From positions 868,001 through 932,000 of the forward strand of contig NZ_CP134771.1 in the NCBI RefSeq assembly GCF_031880315.1: 64,000 bases of DNA, given 5' to 3'. Positions within the stretch are counted from its first letter, which is position 1. Each line of letters begins with the position of its first letter. The DNA is from Pseudomonas baltica. GTDB lineage: Bacteria; Pseudomonadota; Gammaproteobacteria; Pseudomonadales; Pseudomonadaceae. This document shows positions 24,798 to 33,288 of this stretch, in pieces. The translations under genes and the position numbers were made by a program. The notes beneath the pieces were generated by a model, which worked only from the letters and a program-made list of their open reading frames with translations, had not been told where the DNA came from and did no database searches.

Positions 24798-25703
24798 TCA
24801 GGCTTCCAGCGCCCTCACCCGCTCGCGCTTGTCCTGCTCCCTGGGCTCTTCGGTAGGCTGCAGCACGAAGTCGAATTCGATCTCGGCATACCGATCAGCG
24901 CCGTCTTCCTTGAACACGATGTCGGCAATCAGCTCGTCACGTGTGGCATAGGCGAAATCGTCGTGCAGGTACTTGTCGCCCGCCAGGTTGATCTGGGTAG
25001 TCAGGTGGCGATAGCCGGGTCCGGAGATGAAAAAATGAATGTGCGCCGGGCGCTGACCGTGGCGGCCGAGCTGATCCAGCAGTGCCTGGGTCGGGCCATC
25101 CGGAGCGCAGCCGTAACCGGAGGGCACGATGCTCTGAAAGCGGTACCGTCCCTGCTCGTCGGTCTGAATGCGGCGGCGCAGGTTGAACTCGGACTGCGAG
25201 GGGTCGAAGTAGGAATAGGTACCTGCCGTATTGGCATGCCACACATCGACGATGGCATTGGCCACGGGCTCGCCCGCCACATTGCGCACCTGGCCTTTCA
25301 TGTACAGCAATGTGCCGGAATCCTGGCCGTCGTCGAGCCGCGCTTCGTATTGCGACAGCGGCGCGCCGGCCACATACAGCGGGCCCTCGATAGTGCGTGG
25401 AGTGCCGCCCACATGGCCGGCCTGCTCGTCTTCAGCATCCATCAGCAGGTCCAGGTAGTGCTCCAGGCCAAGGCCAGCTACCAGCAACCCGGCTTCCTGA
25501 CGAGCACCCAGCTCATTCAGGTAGTTCACGGCTTTCCAGAACTCCTCGGACGTGACCTGAAGGTCTTCGATGATCTTGATGCTGTCGGTCAGCACGCGAT
25601 GGATCACGGTCTTCATGCGGGCACTGCCGGCGGTCTTGTCAAAACCGGCGGCGACTTCGAAGAATTTCTGCACTTCGGCGGTATGGGAAATACGAACGGT
25701 CAT
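24798..25703 (-). CDS. catA: Catechol 1,2-dioxygenase
   Basis: 301 residues. It is an intradiol dioxygenase with the Fe(III) ligands visible: one Tyr in LYVAGAPL or GTYSYFDP, one in GRYRFQSIVPSGYG, and two His in RPAHIHFFISGPGYRH. The N-terminal helical linker domain of catechol dioxygenases is present. It cleaves catechol to cis,cis-muconate. Third gene of catBCA, 64 bp after catC. It receives catechol from both the ben genes and, by inference, the salicylate genes at 51.8-55.8 kb. Confidence 0.95.
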   Translation of the reverse strand: MTVRISHTAEVQKFFEVAAGFDKTAGSARMKTVIHRVLTDSIKIIEDLQVTSEEFWKAVNYLNELGARQEAGLLVAGLGLEHYLDLLMDAEDEQAGHVGGTPRTIEGPLYVAGAPLSQYEARLDDGQDSGTLLYMKGQVRNVAGEPVANAIVDVWHANTAGTYSYFDPSQSEFNLRRRIQTDEQGRYRFQSIVPSGYGCAPDGPTQALLDQLGRHGQRPAHIHFFISGPGYRHLTTQINLAGDKYLHDDFAYATRDELIADIVFKEDGADRYAEIEFDFVLQPTEEPREQDKRERVRALEA

Positions 25704-25767
25704 GGCGGTTCCTCATCTTTATTCTTGTGGAAACAAACGTCATTCTTGTGAAGATATCAGGCAGTTT

Positions 25768-26058
25768 TCAGCGATCGTCGGCGTGGATCGACGAGGGGTG
25801 TCTGCACATGGCCATGACTTCGATGTCCATGTAGGGATACAGCGGCAGTTGCATCAGCGTGTCATGCAAGGCTTGGTTATCGGGCACATCAAAGATGCTG
25901 ACGTTGGCGTACAGGCCGGCGATACGCCAGAGGTGTCGCCAGGTGCCCTCGTGCTGCAGGCGCTGAGCCAGTTCCTTTTCGTCGGCCTTGAGCCTTGCTG
26001 CTTGATCGGCTGGCATGTCGGCAGGAAGTTTGACGGTCATGCGTACATGAAAAAGCAT
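25768..26058 (-). CDS. catC: Muconolactone delta-isomerase
   Basis: 96 residues, the normal length. MLFHVRMTVKLPADMP opens the ferredoxin-like fold and ends with PLYPYMDIEVMAMCRHPS. It converts muconolactone to 3-oxoadipate enol-lactone as a decamer. GAGGAA is 7-8 bases before the ATG. It begins 31 bp after catB. The next step (enol-lactone hydrolase) is not encoded in this window. Confidence 0.95.
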   Translation of the reverse strand: MLFHVRMTVKLPADMPADQAARLKADEKELAQRLQHEGTWRHLWRIAGLYANVSIFDVPDNQALHDTLMQLPLYPYMDIEVMAMCRHPSSIHADDR

Positions 26059-26089
26059 GGCAGGTTCCTCAGTTGAACAAATGATGCGT

Positions 26090-27208
26090 TTATCGACGGG
26101 CGAACCGGGCGAGGCGTGCTTCGTCCAGTTCCAGACCCAGGCCAGGCAGGCGCGGGATCAAAAGCTGGAAGTCGCGGTACACCGGTGGCTGGACCAGAAT
26201 ATCCTCGGTCAACAGCAGCGGGCCGAACAATTCGGTGTGCCATTCAAGCTTGTCCAGAGTCGCGAAGGCATGGGCCGCCGCCAGTGTGCCGATGCTGCCT
26301 TCGAGCATGGTGCCGCCGTACAGCCCGATGCCCGCTGCCTGGGCGATGGCGGCCGTACGCAATACGGCACGAGGGCCACCGGTTTTGGCAATCTTCAGGG
26401 CAAAGATGGGCGCCGCGCCCATCTGTGCCAAGGCAAAGCTGTCTTCGACAGACTCGATGGCCTCGTCGGCCATCAGCGGGATCGGGCTGTGGGCGCTGAG
26501 GCGTGCCATGCCGGCACGGTCGTGGCGCGACAGAGGTTGTTCGATCAACTCGACGCCGGCATCGGCCAGCCGACGGCAGGCATTGATTGCCACTGCTTCG
26601 CTCCACGCCTGGTTGATGTCCACCCGGACGCTGGCCCGGTCCCCCAGGGCGCGCTTGATAGCCGCGACATGGGCAATGTCGCGGGCCGGCTCGCCTGCAC
26701 CGATCTTCAGTTTGAAATGGCGATGGCGACGCAGATCGAGCATGCGCTCGGCTTCCTCGATGTCCTTATCAGTGTCACCGCTGGCCAGCGTCCAGGCGAC
26801 TTCGACGCCGTCGCGCACTCGACCACCCAGCACCTCGGCCACGGGCAGGCCCAGGCGCTTGCCCAAGGCATCGAGCAAGGCGGTTTCCACCGCACTACGA
26901 GCAAAGGTATTGCCACGGATGGCTCGGTCGACGCGCTGCATGGCAGCGTTGAGGTTGCTGGCATCCTGGCCGATGAGCAGGGGCGCAAACCAGGTATCGA
27001 GGTTGGTCTTGATGCTTTCCGGACTTTCTCCGGCGTAAGCCAGGCCACCGATGGTGGTGGCTTCGCCAATCCCGACGATGCCGTCGCTGCAACGAATGCG
27101 CAGAATCACCAGCGTCTGCCCGTGCATGGTATGCATGGCCAGCTTGTGCGGGCGAATGGTGGGCAGATCGACGATCTGGATATCGAAATGTTCGATCGTG
27201 GCGGTCAT
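26090..27208 (-). CDS. catB: Muconate cycloisomerase
   Basis: 372 residues of the enolase superfamily. The base pair motif KLKIG, the metal ligands in VDINQAW, IEQPL and MADEA, and KIAKTGG later are all present. It lactonises cis,cis-muconate. First gene of catBCA and divergent from catR across 100 bp. The specificity loop could also accept chloromuconate, but no chlorocatechol genes are nearby. Confidence 0.95.
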   Translation of the reverse strand: MTATIEHFDIQIVDLPTIRPHKLAMHTMHGQTLVILRIRCSDGIVGIGEATTIGGLAYAGESPESIKTNLDTWFAPLLIGQDASNLNAAMQRVDRAIRGNTFARSAVETALLDALGKRLGLPVAEVLGGRVRDGVEVAWTLASGDTDKDIEEAERMLDLRRHRHFKLKIGAGEPARDIAHVAAIKRALGDRASVRVDINQAWSEAVAINACRRLADAGVELIEQPLSRHDRAGMARLSAHSPIPLMADEAIESVEDSFALAQMGAAPIFALKIAKTGGPRAVLRTAAIAQAAGIGLYGGTMLEGSIGTLAAAHAFATLDKLEWHTELFGPLLLTEDILVQPPVYRDFQLLIPRLPGLGLELDEARLARFARR

Positions 27209-27308
27209 GATGTCCGTCCTGTTTATGTTTGTTCTTGCCCCCAGATTGACGCGGGACGACCCGCCGGTCCAATATTGAATAGGTCTCGTTGAATACCCAG
27301 GAGGTATT
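27209..27308. promoter_or_regulatory. catR-catB divergent control region
   Basis: These 100 bp must hold both promoters and the CatR sites. CGGGACGACCCG (27252-27263) is a short dyad near the middle, and GGAC/GTCC (27254-27270) overlaps it, as expected of a LysR-type recognition site. CAGGAGG (27298-27304) is the catR ribosome site. Confidence 0.6.
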
Positions 27309-28178
27309 GTGGAGCTTCGCCATCTGCGTTACTTCCGGGTTGTCGCGCAAACCCTCAACTTCACACGTGCGGCGCAGCAGCTGAACATTGCTCAACCGCC
27401 TTTGAGTCGGCAGATCCAGCAACTGGAAGACGAGCTGGGCGTCCACCTGCTGGAACGGTCCCGCCCGCTACGGCTGACCGAAGCGGGTCGATACTTCCAG
27501 GAAAAGACCGGCTTGCTGCTCGAGCAACTGGAGCGTGTCAGTACCGACACGCGCAGGATCGGCACAGGCCACAAGCGTTGGTTGGGTATCGGCTTTGCAC
27601 CGTCGACACTTTACGGCGCCCTCCCCGACCTGATACGCCGGCTGCGCAGCTACGGCGACATCGAACTGGGCCTGTCGGAGCTCATCACCCTTCAGCAACT
27701 GGAAGCCCTAAAAAGCGGGCGTATCGATATCGGCTTCGGCCGTTTGCTGTTCGATGATCCGGCGATCACTCAGAAAGTGCTGCGTGAAGACCCACTGGTG
27801 GCCGCGCTTCCGGCGGGGCACCCCTTGCTCGACGAGCCGGTCACTTTGCAGCAATTAAGCGCAGAGCCGTTCATTCTGTACCCCGGCAACCCGCGGCCCA
27901 GCTATGCCGATCACGTGTTGGGAGTGTTTGCTCAGCGTGGCTTGAAAATCCACGTCGCTCAGATGGCCAACGAGTTGCAGACAGCAATTGGCTTGGTGGC
28001 CGCCGGGGTGGGCATCACATTGGTGCCTGCCTCGGTGCAGCGGCTGCACCGGGATGACATCGGCTATGTGGCACTACTTGATAGCAGCGTGACGTCGCCG
28101 ATCGTCGTCAGCTACCGTACCGGCGATGTCTCGGATACTTTGCAACGTTGCCTGGAGACCCTTGCGCCGCATCGCTGA
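27309..28178 (+). CDS. catR: LysR-type regulator of the cat genes
   Basis: 289 residues. MELRHLRYFRVVAQTLNFTRAAQQLNIAQPPLSRQIQQLEDELG is the N-terminal helix-turn-helix of the CatR/CatM/BenM group, and a periplasmic-binding-like effector domain follows. With cis,cis-muconate it activates catBCA. The start is GTG at 27309, placed 4 bases after CAGGAGG. Divergence from catB is the classical layout. Confidence 0.94.
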   Translation: MELRHLRYFRVVAQTLNFTRAAQQLNIAQPPLSRQIQQLEDELGVHLLERSRPLRLTEAGRYFQEKTGLLLEQLERVSTDTRRIGTGHKRWLGIGFAPSTLYGALPDLIRRLRSYGDIELGLSELITLQQLEALKSGRIDIGFGRLLFDDPAITQKVLREDPLVAALPAGHPLLDEPVTLQQLSAEPFILYPGNPRPSYADHVLGVFAQRGLKIHVAQMANELQTAIGLVAAGVGITLVPASVQRLHRDDIGYVALLDSSVTSPIVVSYRTGDVSDTLQRCLETLAPHR

Positions 28179-28235
28179 CCGAGCAGCGGTACGCTTCCGG
28201 GCTACTGAGGAGCATCTCCGTTAGTGGCTGCTGCT

Positions 28236-28341
28236 AAGGAGATTCTGAAAAAGACTTCCTGGTATCCGTTGATGGCGATGCTGCGTGTTCATCTCATCCA
28301 GAACTGGTCTGGTTACAGTGATCCGGCGATGGAAGAGGCGC
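28236..28341 (+). pseudogene. IS5-family transposase remnant
   Basis: About 35 codons read KKTSWYPLMAMLRVHLIQNW then SGYSDPAMEEA, the N-terminal helical region of IS5-type transposases (WYPLxxMLRxHLxQxW, SDPAMEEA). The frame then loses resemblance, and no inverted ends or DDE segment were found. It is a scar of an old insertion just after catR. The rest of 28179-28647 shows nothing convincing. Confidence 0.75.
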
Positions 28342-28647
28342 CGCGCCGGGAGGCGATGATCGCAGGACGCCTTCGAACTTCAATGACAGTAAACCATCAA
28401 GAGCAGATCCACCCGCGTTGTAACGCTTTGGCTCATCATCTCCCCAGTCCGGATCCAGGGGCACACTTGCCAGCCTCACAGTGCCGCGTCCTCATCGCCC
28501 TTCTCCATCGCCACCGGCTGGGAAGCGGCATGCACTGCGCCACAAAACTTAACTTTTGCTTATCACTGAAATAGCCGCGACCCACTCGATCTCGCGGGGG
28601 GCTGGCTTTAATACTGATGCTTCTCTGATTAACACGGAAGTATCCTC

Positions 28648-28758
28648 ATGTCCCGCATCTCCCTCGCCCTGAGTTACCTCGTCAGTTTTTTGCTATGTGC
28701 CGTAGCTCTTTCAGGGCTGGCAATAGTATTGGCCGCCCTTTTCAAACGGCTGTTCTAG
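28648..28758 (+). CDS. Possible 36-residue single-span membrane peptide
   Basis: ATG 28648 follows GGAAG by 7 bases. The peptide starts MSRISLALSYLVSFLLCAVA, continues hydrophobic (LSGLAIVLAALF) and ends KRLF, a clean transmembrane helix with positive ends. TTTAATACT lies about 35 bases upstream as a possible -10. Its stop overlaps the stop of the convergent LysR gene by a few bases. No family is recognised. Confidence 0.4.
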   Translation: MSRISLALSYLVSFLLCAVALSGLAIVLAALFKRLF

Positions 28759-29603
28759 CCCCTGTGACTCATCGCGGCCACGAGGGTGTCGGTCAAGTGG
28801 CGTACTTGGACGTCGCGATGAGTGGTATAGAGCGCGACGTCGCGGATCGGCAATTCCGGCAGGCCGAAACGCTTGGTGACATCCTCGCAGCACGCCGGGG
28901 CCATGCGCCCGACCATGGCGCCAATGCCGATGCCCGCCGCAACCGCAGCGCCTATCGCTAGAATGCCTGAGCCCACGAAAGCCTCGCGCCAAGGTCGGTC
29001 ATGGGCCTGCAACGCGCTTGAAACCATGCTGCGCATTCCGCACGGCGCTGGCTGAATGGCAAGCGGCAGCGGCGCATCAGGCGCGACCTGCAAGGTAGGC
29101 ACCGCCATCCAGGTGAAGTGCTCGGCGCCAATCACCTCGCCATCCTGGCGGCGATTGTCGTGGCGCAGGACCAGCGCGACGTCCAACTTGCCTTGCTCAT
29201 AACCGTCGAGCAGCTCGCGGGAGGTCCCTAGGCTGAAGGCCACCACCACTTCCGGGTCGGCGGCCATCAGGCGTTGCAGCCAGTAGGACAGGTCGGCGCC
29301 AACGATATGGTGGCTGACGCCGATGCGCAGGGTGCGCTTGGGCGTGTCGAAGCAACCCATGGCTTCGTTGTAACTGTCCAGCAGGCGCTGGGCATTGGCA
29401 TGGAAAGCCTGGCCATGCGCCGATAAGGTCACCCGTCGTGGAGTACGGTCCAGCAAGGCACGACCGAGGGCATCTTCAAGGCGTTTGATCTTCAAGCTGA
29501 TGGCGGCCTGGGTGGTACCCATAGTATCGGCCACCCGGGTGAAACTCCTGAACTGCGCTACCAGAAAAAAGGCGCGTATAGCGTCCATGTCGGGCGATTT
29601 CAT
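28755..29603 (-). CDS. LysR-family transcriptional regulator
   Basis: 282 residues. The helix-turn-helix is at about 4-62 (MDAIRAFFLVAQFRSFTRVADTMGTTQAAISLKIKRLEDALG) and the effector-binding domain follows. ATG at 29603 is preferred to an in-frame TTG six bases earlier; neither has a strong ribosome site. No divergent partner gene lies upstream (the next gene, another LysR, ends 98 bp away), so the target is not evident. Confidence 0.85.
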   Translation of the reverse strand: MKSPDMDAIRAFFLVAQFRSFTRVADTMGTTQAAISLKIKRLEDALGRALLDRTPRRVTLSAHGQAFHANAQRLLDSYNEAMGCFDTPKRTLRIGVSHHIVGADLSYWLQRLMAADPEVVVAFSLGTSRELLDGYEQGKLDVALVLRHDNRRQDGEVIGAEHFTWMAVPTLQVAPDAPLPLAIQPAPCGMRSMVSSALQAHDRPWREAFVGSGILAIGAAVAAGIGIGAMVGRMAPACCEDVTKRFGLPELPIRDVALYTTHRDVQVRHLTDTLVAAMSHRG

Positions 29604-29701
29604 CGACAAGCACCGTTATAGATTGTCATCGGAATATACCCAATGACCGCTGATGCCGGAAGCAGCACCAGCAAGTGACCTGATTATCGTAGAGTCCGAT
29701 C

Positions 29702-30598
29702 TCAATCGGCAGTCATGACCTTCAGAGTGCGGCGTAACCAACGGTGTGCCTCATCGTGCTCCAGACGCGGGTGCCATGCCTGAACGATCATGACGCTGGT
29801 GGTAGGGATCGGCAGGGTGAAAGTCCGCAGATTCAAACCAAGATGGCTGATCTTTTCCAGCATCGGAACCGGCACTGGCAACAGAAGATCGGAGTCAGCG
29901 ACTGCAAACAAGGCTGCGTGAAAGGTTGGAATGATATAACTGACACGCCGAGTCAGGGACAGCTCGGCCAAAGCGACATCGATAGGGCCTTGCGAACGAC
30001 CACGCCGCGAAACGCTTATATGATCGAACGAGGCAAAGCGTTCAGGGGTAATTTCCTCGTCGAATATCGGATGATGAGTGCGAGCAATGCCTACGAAGGG
30101 GCAGCTGAAGAGGTTTTGCACTTTGATGTCCGCGCCGAATTTTCGCGACGAACCGATCACCAGATCAATGCTGCCAGCATTGAGGGGGTCCACCTCCAGA
30201 TCGCTTTCAGCGACAAAACGCAAAACCGAATTCGGCGCCTGCTCTTTCAGTATCGCCACGAGCTTTACGCCATAAGCGCCGACGAATACGTCATTGGCGC
30301 GAATACTGAAAGTTCGGCTCATGGTCCTCAAGTCGAAACCCTGGCTTTGCACGAAGAAGCCCTGGGCGAGCTCCACGATACCGCGGACCTGCTCCTGTAT
30401 CTGCAGAGCCTTGGGCGTTGGAATCATTCCCCGCTGCGAGCGTACGAGAATAGGATCTTCCATAGCCTCGCGAATACGAGCGAGCGTTCGGCTCATGGCC
30501 GGTGCGCTCAAGTTCATCCGCCGTGCCGCCCCTGCAACGGAACACTCTTCGATGAGGCAATGGAGGGAGACAAGCAGATTGAGGTCAGGTGTTTTCAT
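29702..30598 (-). CDS. LysR-family transcriptional regulator (NodD-like subgroup)
   Basis: 298 residues beginning MKTPDLNLLVSLHCLIEECSVAGAARRMNLSAPAMSRTLARIREAM. The DLNLL opening and the sequence DPILVRSQRGMIPTPKA mark the NodD/NahR-like subgroup, as does its effector domain. It lies 140 bp downstream of a drug-efflux operon on the same strand, but regulators of such operons are usually divergent, so a link is only possible. Confidence 0.86.
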   Translation of the reverse strand: MKTPDLNLLVSLHCLIEECSVAGAARRMNLSAPAMSRTLARIREAMEDPILVRSQRGMIPTPKALQIQEQVRGIVELAQGFFVQSQGFDLRTMSRTFSIRANDVFVGAYGVKLVAILKEQAPNSVLRFVAESDLEVDPLNAGSIDLVIGSSRKFGADIKVQNLFSCPFVGIARTHHPIFDEEITPERFASFDHISVSRRGRSQGPIDVALAELSLTRRVSYIIPTFHAALFAVADSDLLLPVPVPMLEKISHLGLNLRTFTLPIPTTSVMIVQAWHPRLEHDEAHRWLRRTLKVMTAD

Positions 30599-30738
30599 CG
30601 CTCAAGAATATCCAAAACCGCAAGGCGTACAAGTTAATTGCCCGCACATGGGCAGATTTCCACACTGCGCCAGACGCACACCGCAATCCACCCTGTGGCC
30701 GCACGTCCACCTGCCCCAATGGCTGCTGGGTAGTGTCA

Positions 30739-32208
30739 TCAGGGGTGTCTGCCGTCCCCGGCGAGGGCCGCCTGAGCCGGCTGTTGCCACCCACCACCCA
30801 AGGCTTGATACAGCGTGACCAGCGTGAGCGACACGTCAGCGGTGCTTTGCACCAAGGCAGCCTGGTTTGCCAACAAGGCGTTCTGCACCGTCAATACGTT
30901 GAGAAAATCCACCGATCCCTGCGCGTATTGCTGCTGGGCACTGGCGAGCGCCCGTTGGCTCTCGGTGACCGCCAGCTCAAGACTCTGGTGCCGTCGCTGG
31001 TCGGCCTGATAACCGCTCAAGGCGTTGTCCACCTCATGCCAGGCCGCCAACACCGTGCGCTGGTAGGCAATCCCGGCTTCGCGTTGGGCGCTTTCGCGCA
31101 ATTGCAACTGGCCTTGCAGGCGGCCACCCTCGAAGATCGGCACGCTCAGGCTTGGGCCAAAGGCAAAGGTGTGCGAGCCCCAACTGCCCAGGTTGGAGAG
31201 CTGAATGGCTTGAAAGCCCGCATTGCCCGACAGACTGATGCGCGGATAGAAGTCGGCCTTGGCAATGCCGATTGCCGCTGTGGCAGCGTGCAAGTCGGCC
31301 TCGGCGCGGCGAATGTCCGGGCGCCGCTGAGCCAGTTCGCTGGGCAGACCTATAGGGACATTGGCGGGGCCTGCGGGGATGGCTTTGCTGGGCGACAGTT
31401 CAGCACTCAATGCCCCCGGCTGGCGCCCGACCAGAAAGCTGAGAGCGTTGATCAGCACGCTACGCTGCTGCTCCAGTGCCGGCACACGCGCTTCGATCGA
31501 GGCGCGTAACGCGGCTGCCTGAGCCACCTCCAGATCGGTCGCCACGCCTTGCGCCAATCGCGCCCGGGTGAGGTCCAGACTATGGCGGGCGATATCGAGG
31601 TTCTGCCGGGTTACCTCGAGGCTGCTCTGGGTACCGCGCAGCTCGATGTAGTCCCGCGCGACCTGGGCCATGATCGACACCATCGCCGCATGCTGTTCCT
31701 CGACGCTGACCTGCACCTTGGCGTCCGCCGCTTCCACCGAGCGCCGCACGCGTCCCCACAGGTCAGCTTCCCAGGCGATATTCAGGCCGCTGTTCCAGAC
31801 GTTGTAATTATCCTTGCCATTGTTCCCGGAGATATCCGACAGGCCACGTTCGGAGCCCCGCGCACGGCTGTAGTCGCCCGTGGCATCGATACTCGGCAGG
31901 CGGTCTGCGCTCACGGTGGCGCGTGCGGCGAGGCTTTGCTCGACATGGCTGGCGGCGACGCGCAAATCCAGGTTATTGGCCTGAGCCTCGGCCAGCAATG
32001 CCGTCAGTTGAGGGTCGCCGAAACTGCGCCACCATTGGCTGTCGACGTCGCCAGGCACCGCGCGACTGCGGGTGGTCGAGGCATCTGGTTGTTGCCAATG
32101 CGCGCCCAGCGGTGTGCTCGGCGCATGGAAGTTCGGCCCGAGCGTGCAACCGTTGAGGCCTAGCACAGCGCATGCACTGGCCAGCAGGGTGATCAGCTTC
32201 GCCTTCAT
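30739..32208 (-). CDS. Outer-membrane efflux lipoprotein (NodT/OprM family)
   Basis: 489 residues. A lipoprotein signal (LITLLASACAVLGLNGC) gives acylation at Cys21. Two TolC-like repeats follow (WWRSFGDPQLTALLAEA near the start; FGPSLSVPIFEGGRLQGQL and ANQAALVQSTADVSLTLVTLYQALGGGW near the end). It forms the outer-membrane duct of a tripartite exporter. Its ATG overlaps the adaptor gene stop by 4 bases. Confidence 0.92.
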   Translation of the reverse strand: MKAKLITLLASACAVLGLNGCTLGPNFHAPSTPLGAHWQQPDASTTRSRAVPGDVDSQWWRSFGDPQLTALLAEAQANNLDLRVAASHVEQSLAARATVSADRLPSIDATGDYSRARGSERGLSDISGNNGKDNYNVWNSGLNIAWEADLWGRVRRSVEAADAKVQVSVEEQHAAMVSIMAQVARDYIELRGTQSSLEVTRQNLDIARHSLDLTRARLAQGVATDLEVAQAAALRASIEARVPALEQQRSVLINALSFLVGRQPGALSAELSPSKAIPAGPANVPIGLPSELAQRRPDIRRAEADLHAATAAIGIAKADFYPRISLSGNAGFQAIQLSNLGSWGSHTFAFGPSLSVPIFEGGRLQGQLQLRESAQREAGIAYQRTVLAAWHEVDNALSGYQADQRRHQSLELAVTESQRALASAQQQYAQGSVDFLNVLTVQNALLANQAALVQSTADVSLTLVTLYQALGGGWQQPAQAALAGDGRHP

Positions 32209-33269
32209 CGCTGGGTCACCTCGGGGTTAGTGGTGTGGGTGTCGATCTGTGCTTCGACCGACATGCCAACGCGCAACCGCGCGGTCATGGGCTGCTGGTC
32301 ATCGAGCACGATCTTCACCGGAATCCGCTGGACGACCTTGGTGAAATTGCCGGTGGCGTTGTCGGGCGCCACCGCTGCGAAGGTGACGCCCGTCGCCGGC
32401 GCGATGCTCTGCACATGCCCCTTGAAAACATGCCCGGGGAAGGTATCCACGGCCACGCTGGCGGTCTGGCCGGGCAGCACATCGGTCAGTTGGCTTTCCT
32501 GGAAGTTGGCGACGATATAGGCCTGGGCGATCGGCACCACGGCCATCAGGTTGTCCCCTGGCTTCACGTAGGCCCCGACGCGCACGCTGCGGCGGCCCAC
32601 GGTGCCGTCGAACGGGGCCACCAGCGTGGTATAGGAAAGGCTCAGGCTGGCGCGCTTTTGCATCGCCTCGGCGTGCAGCACTTCGGCCAACGCGGCGCTA
32701 TGTTGCGCCTCCAGCACATCCAGTTGCCTGGTGGCGGCATTGACGGCCGCACGGTGTTCGGCTTTCAGCGCCTCGGCCGTCTGCAAGCGGCTCCTTGCCT
32801 GCTGGAAGTTCTGCAGCGTACCGGCCCCCTGCCCCGCGAGGTTCTGATAACGCAGCAACTCATGCTGGGCGAATTCGACCAGAGACACATCGCCGTCCAC
32901 GACGGCCTTGGCCTGTTCGATCAGCGCCTGCTGACGTACCCGTGCGGCGTCGGCGTTCTGCGCGTTGGCATGGGCGGTGGCGATGGCGGCGTTGGCGGCG
33001 GCGAGGTCCGCTTCATAGTCCTTGGCATCGATGCGTGCCAATACCTGCCCGGCCTTGACCTGCTGGTTGTCCTCCACCAGCACCTCGCCGATGAAGCCGG
33101 ACACCTTGGGCGCCACCAAAGTGAAGTCGGCAGTGACGAAGGCATCGTTGGTGCTTTGCACCGCACTCTGGCCAAACACGAAGCGCCACACCGCGCCGGC
33201 CAGCACCACCGCCAGCAGCACGGTGACGACCATCCATAACAACTTTTTCGAAGCGATTGCTTGGCTCAT
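32205..33269 (-). CDS. Membrane fusion protein (HlyD/EmrA family)
   Basis: 354 residues. One N-terminal membrane anchor (LWMVVTVLLAVVLAGAVWRFVF) is followed by a lipoyl-type half-motif (VSGFIGEVLVEDNQQVKAGQVLARIDAKDYEADL), a coiled coil at about 85-190, and the matching half VVAPFDGTVGRRSVRVGAYVKPGDNLMAVVP. It links the MFS pump to the outer-membrane duct. It lies between the two partners, 19 bp after the pump gene. Confidence 0.92.
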   Translation of the reverse strand: MSQAIASKKLLWMVVTVLLAVVLAGAVWRFVFGQSAVQSTNDAFVTADFTLVAPKVSGFIGEVLVEDNQQVKAGQVLARIDAKDYEADLAAANAAIATAHANAQNADAARVRQQALIEQAKAVVDGDVSLVEFAQHELLRYQNLAGQGAGTLQNFQQARSRLQTAEALKAEHRAAVNAATRQLDVLEAQHSAALAEVLHAEAMQKRASLSLSYTTLVAPFDGTVGRRSVRVGAYVKPGDNLMAVVPIAQAYIVANFQESQLTDVLPGQTASVAVDTFPGHVFKGHVQSIAPATGVTFAAVAPDNATGNFTKVVQRIPVKIVLDDQQPMTARLRVGMSVEAQIDTHTTNPEVTQR

Positions 33270-33288
33270 TTTTCAACTTCCTGAGAGT

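Noticed and set aside
23643..25751. 702-codon plus-strand frame spanning benR and catA
   Set aside because: Covers two certain minus-strand genes and a terminator; the sequence shows no protein family.
28294..28479. 61-codon minus frame in the IS remnant area
   Set aside because: No start signal and it crosses the transposase-like plus frame.
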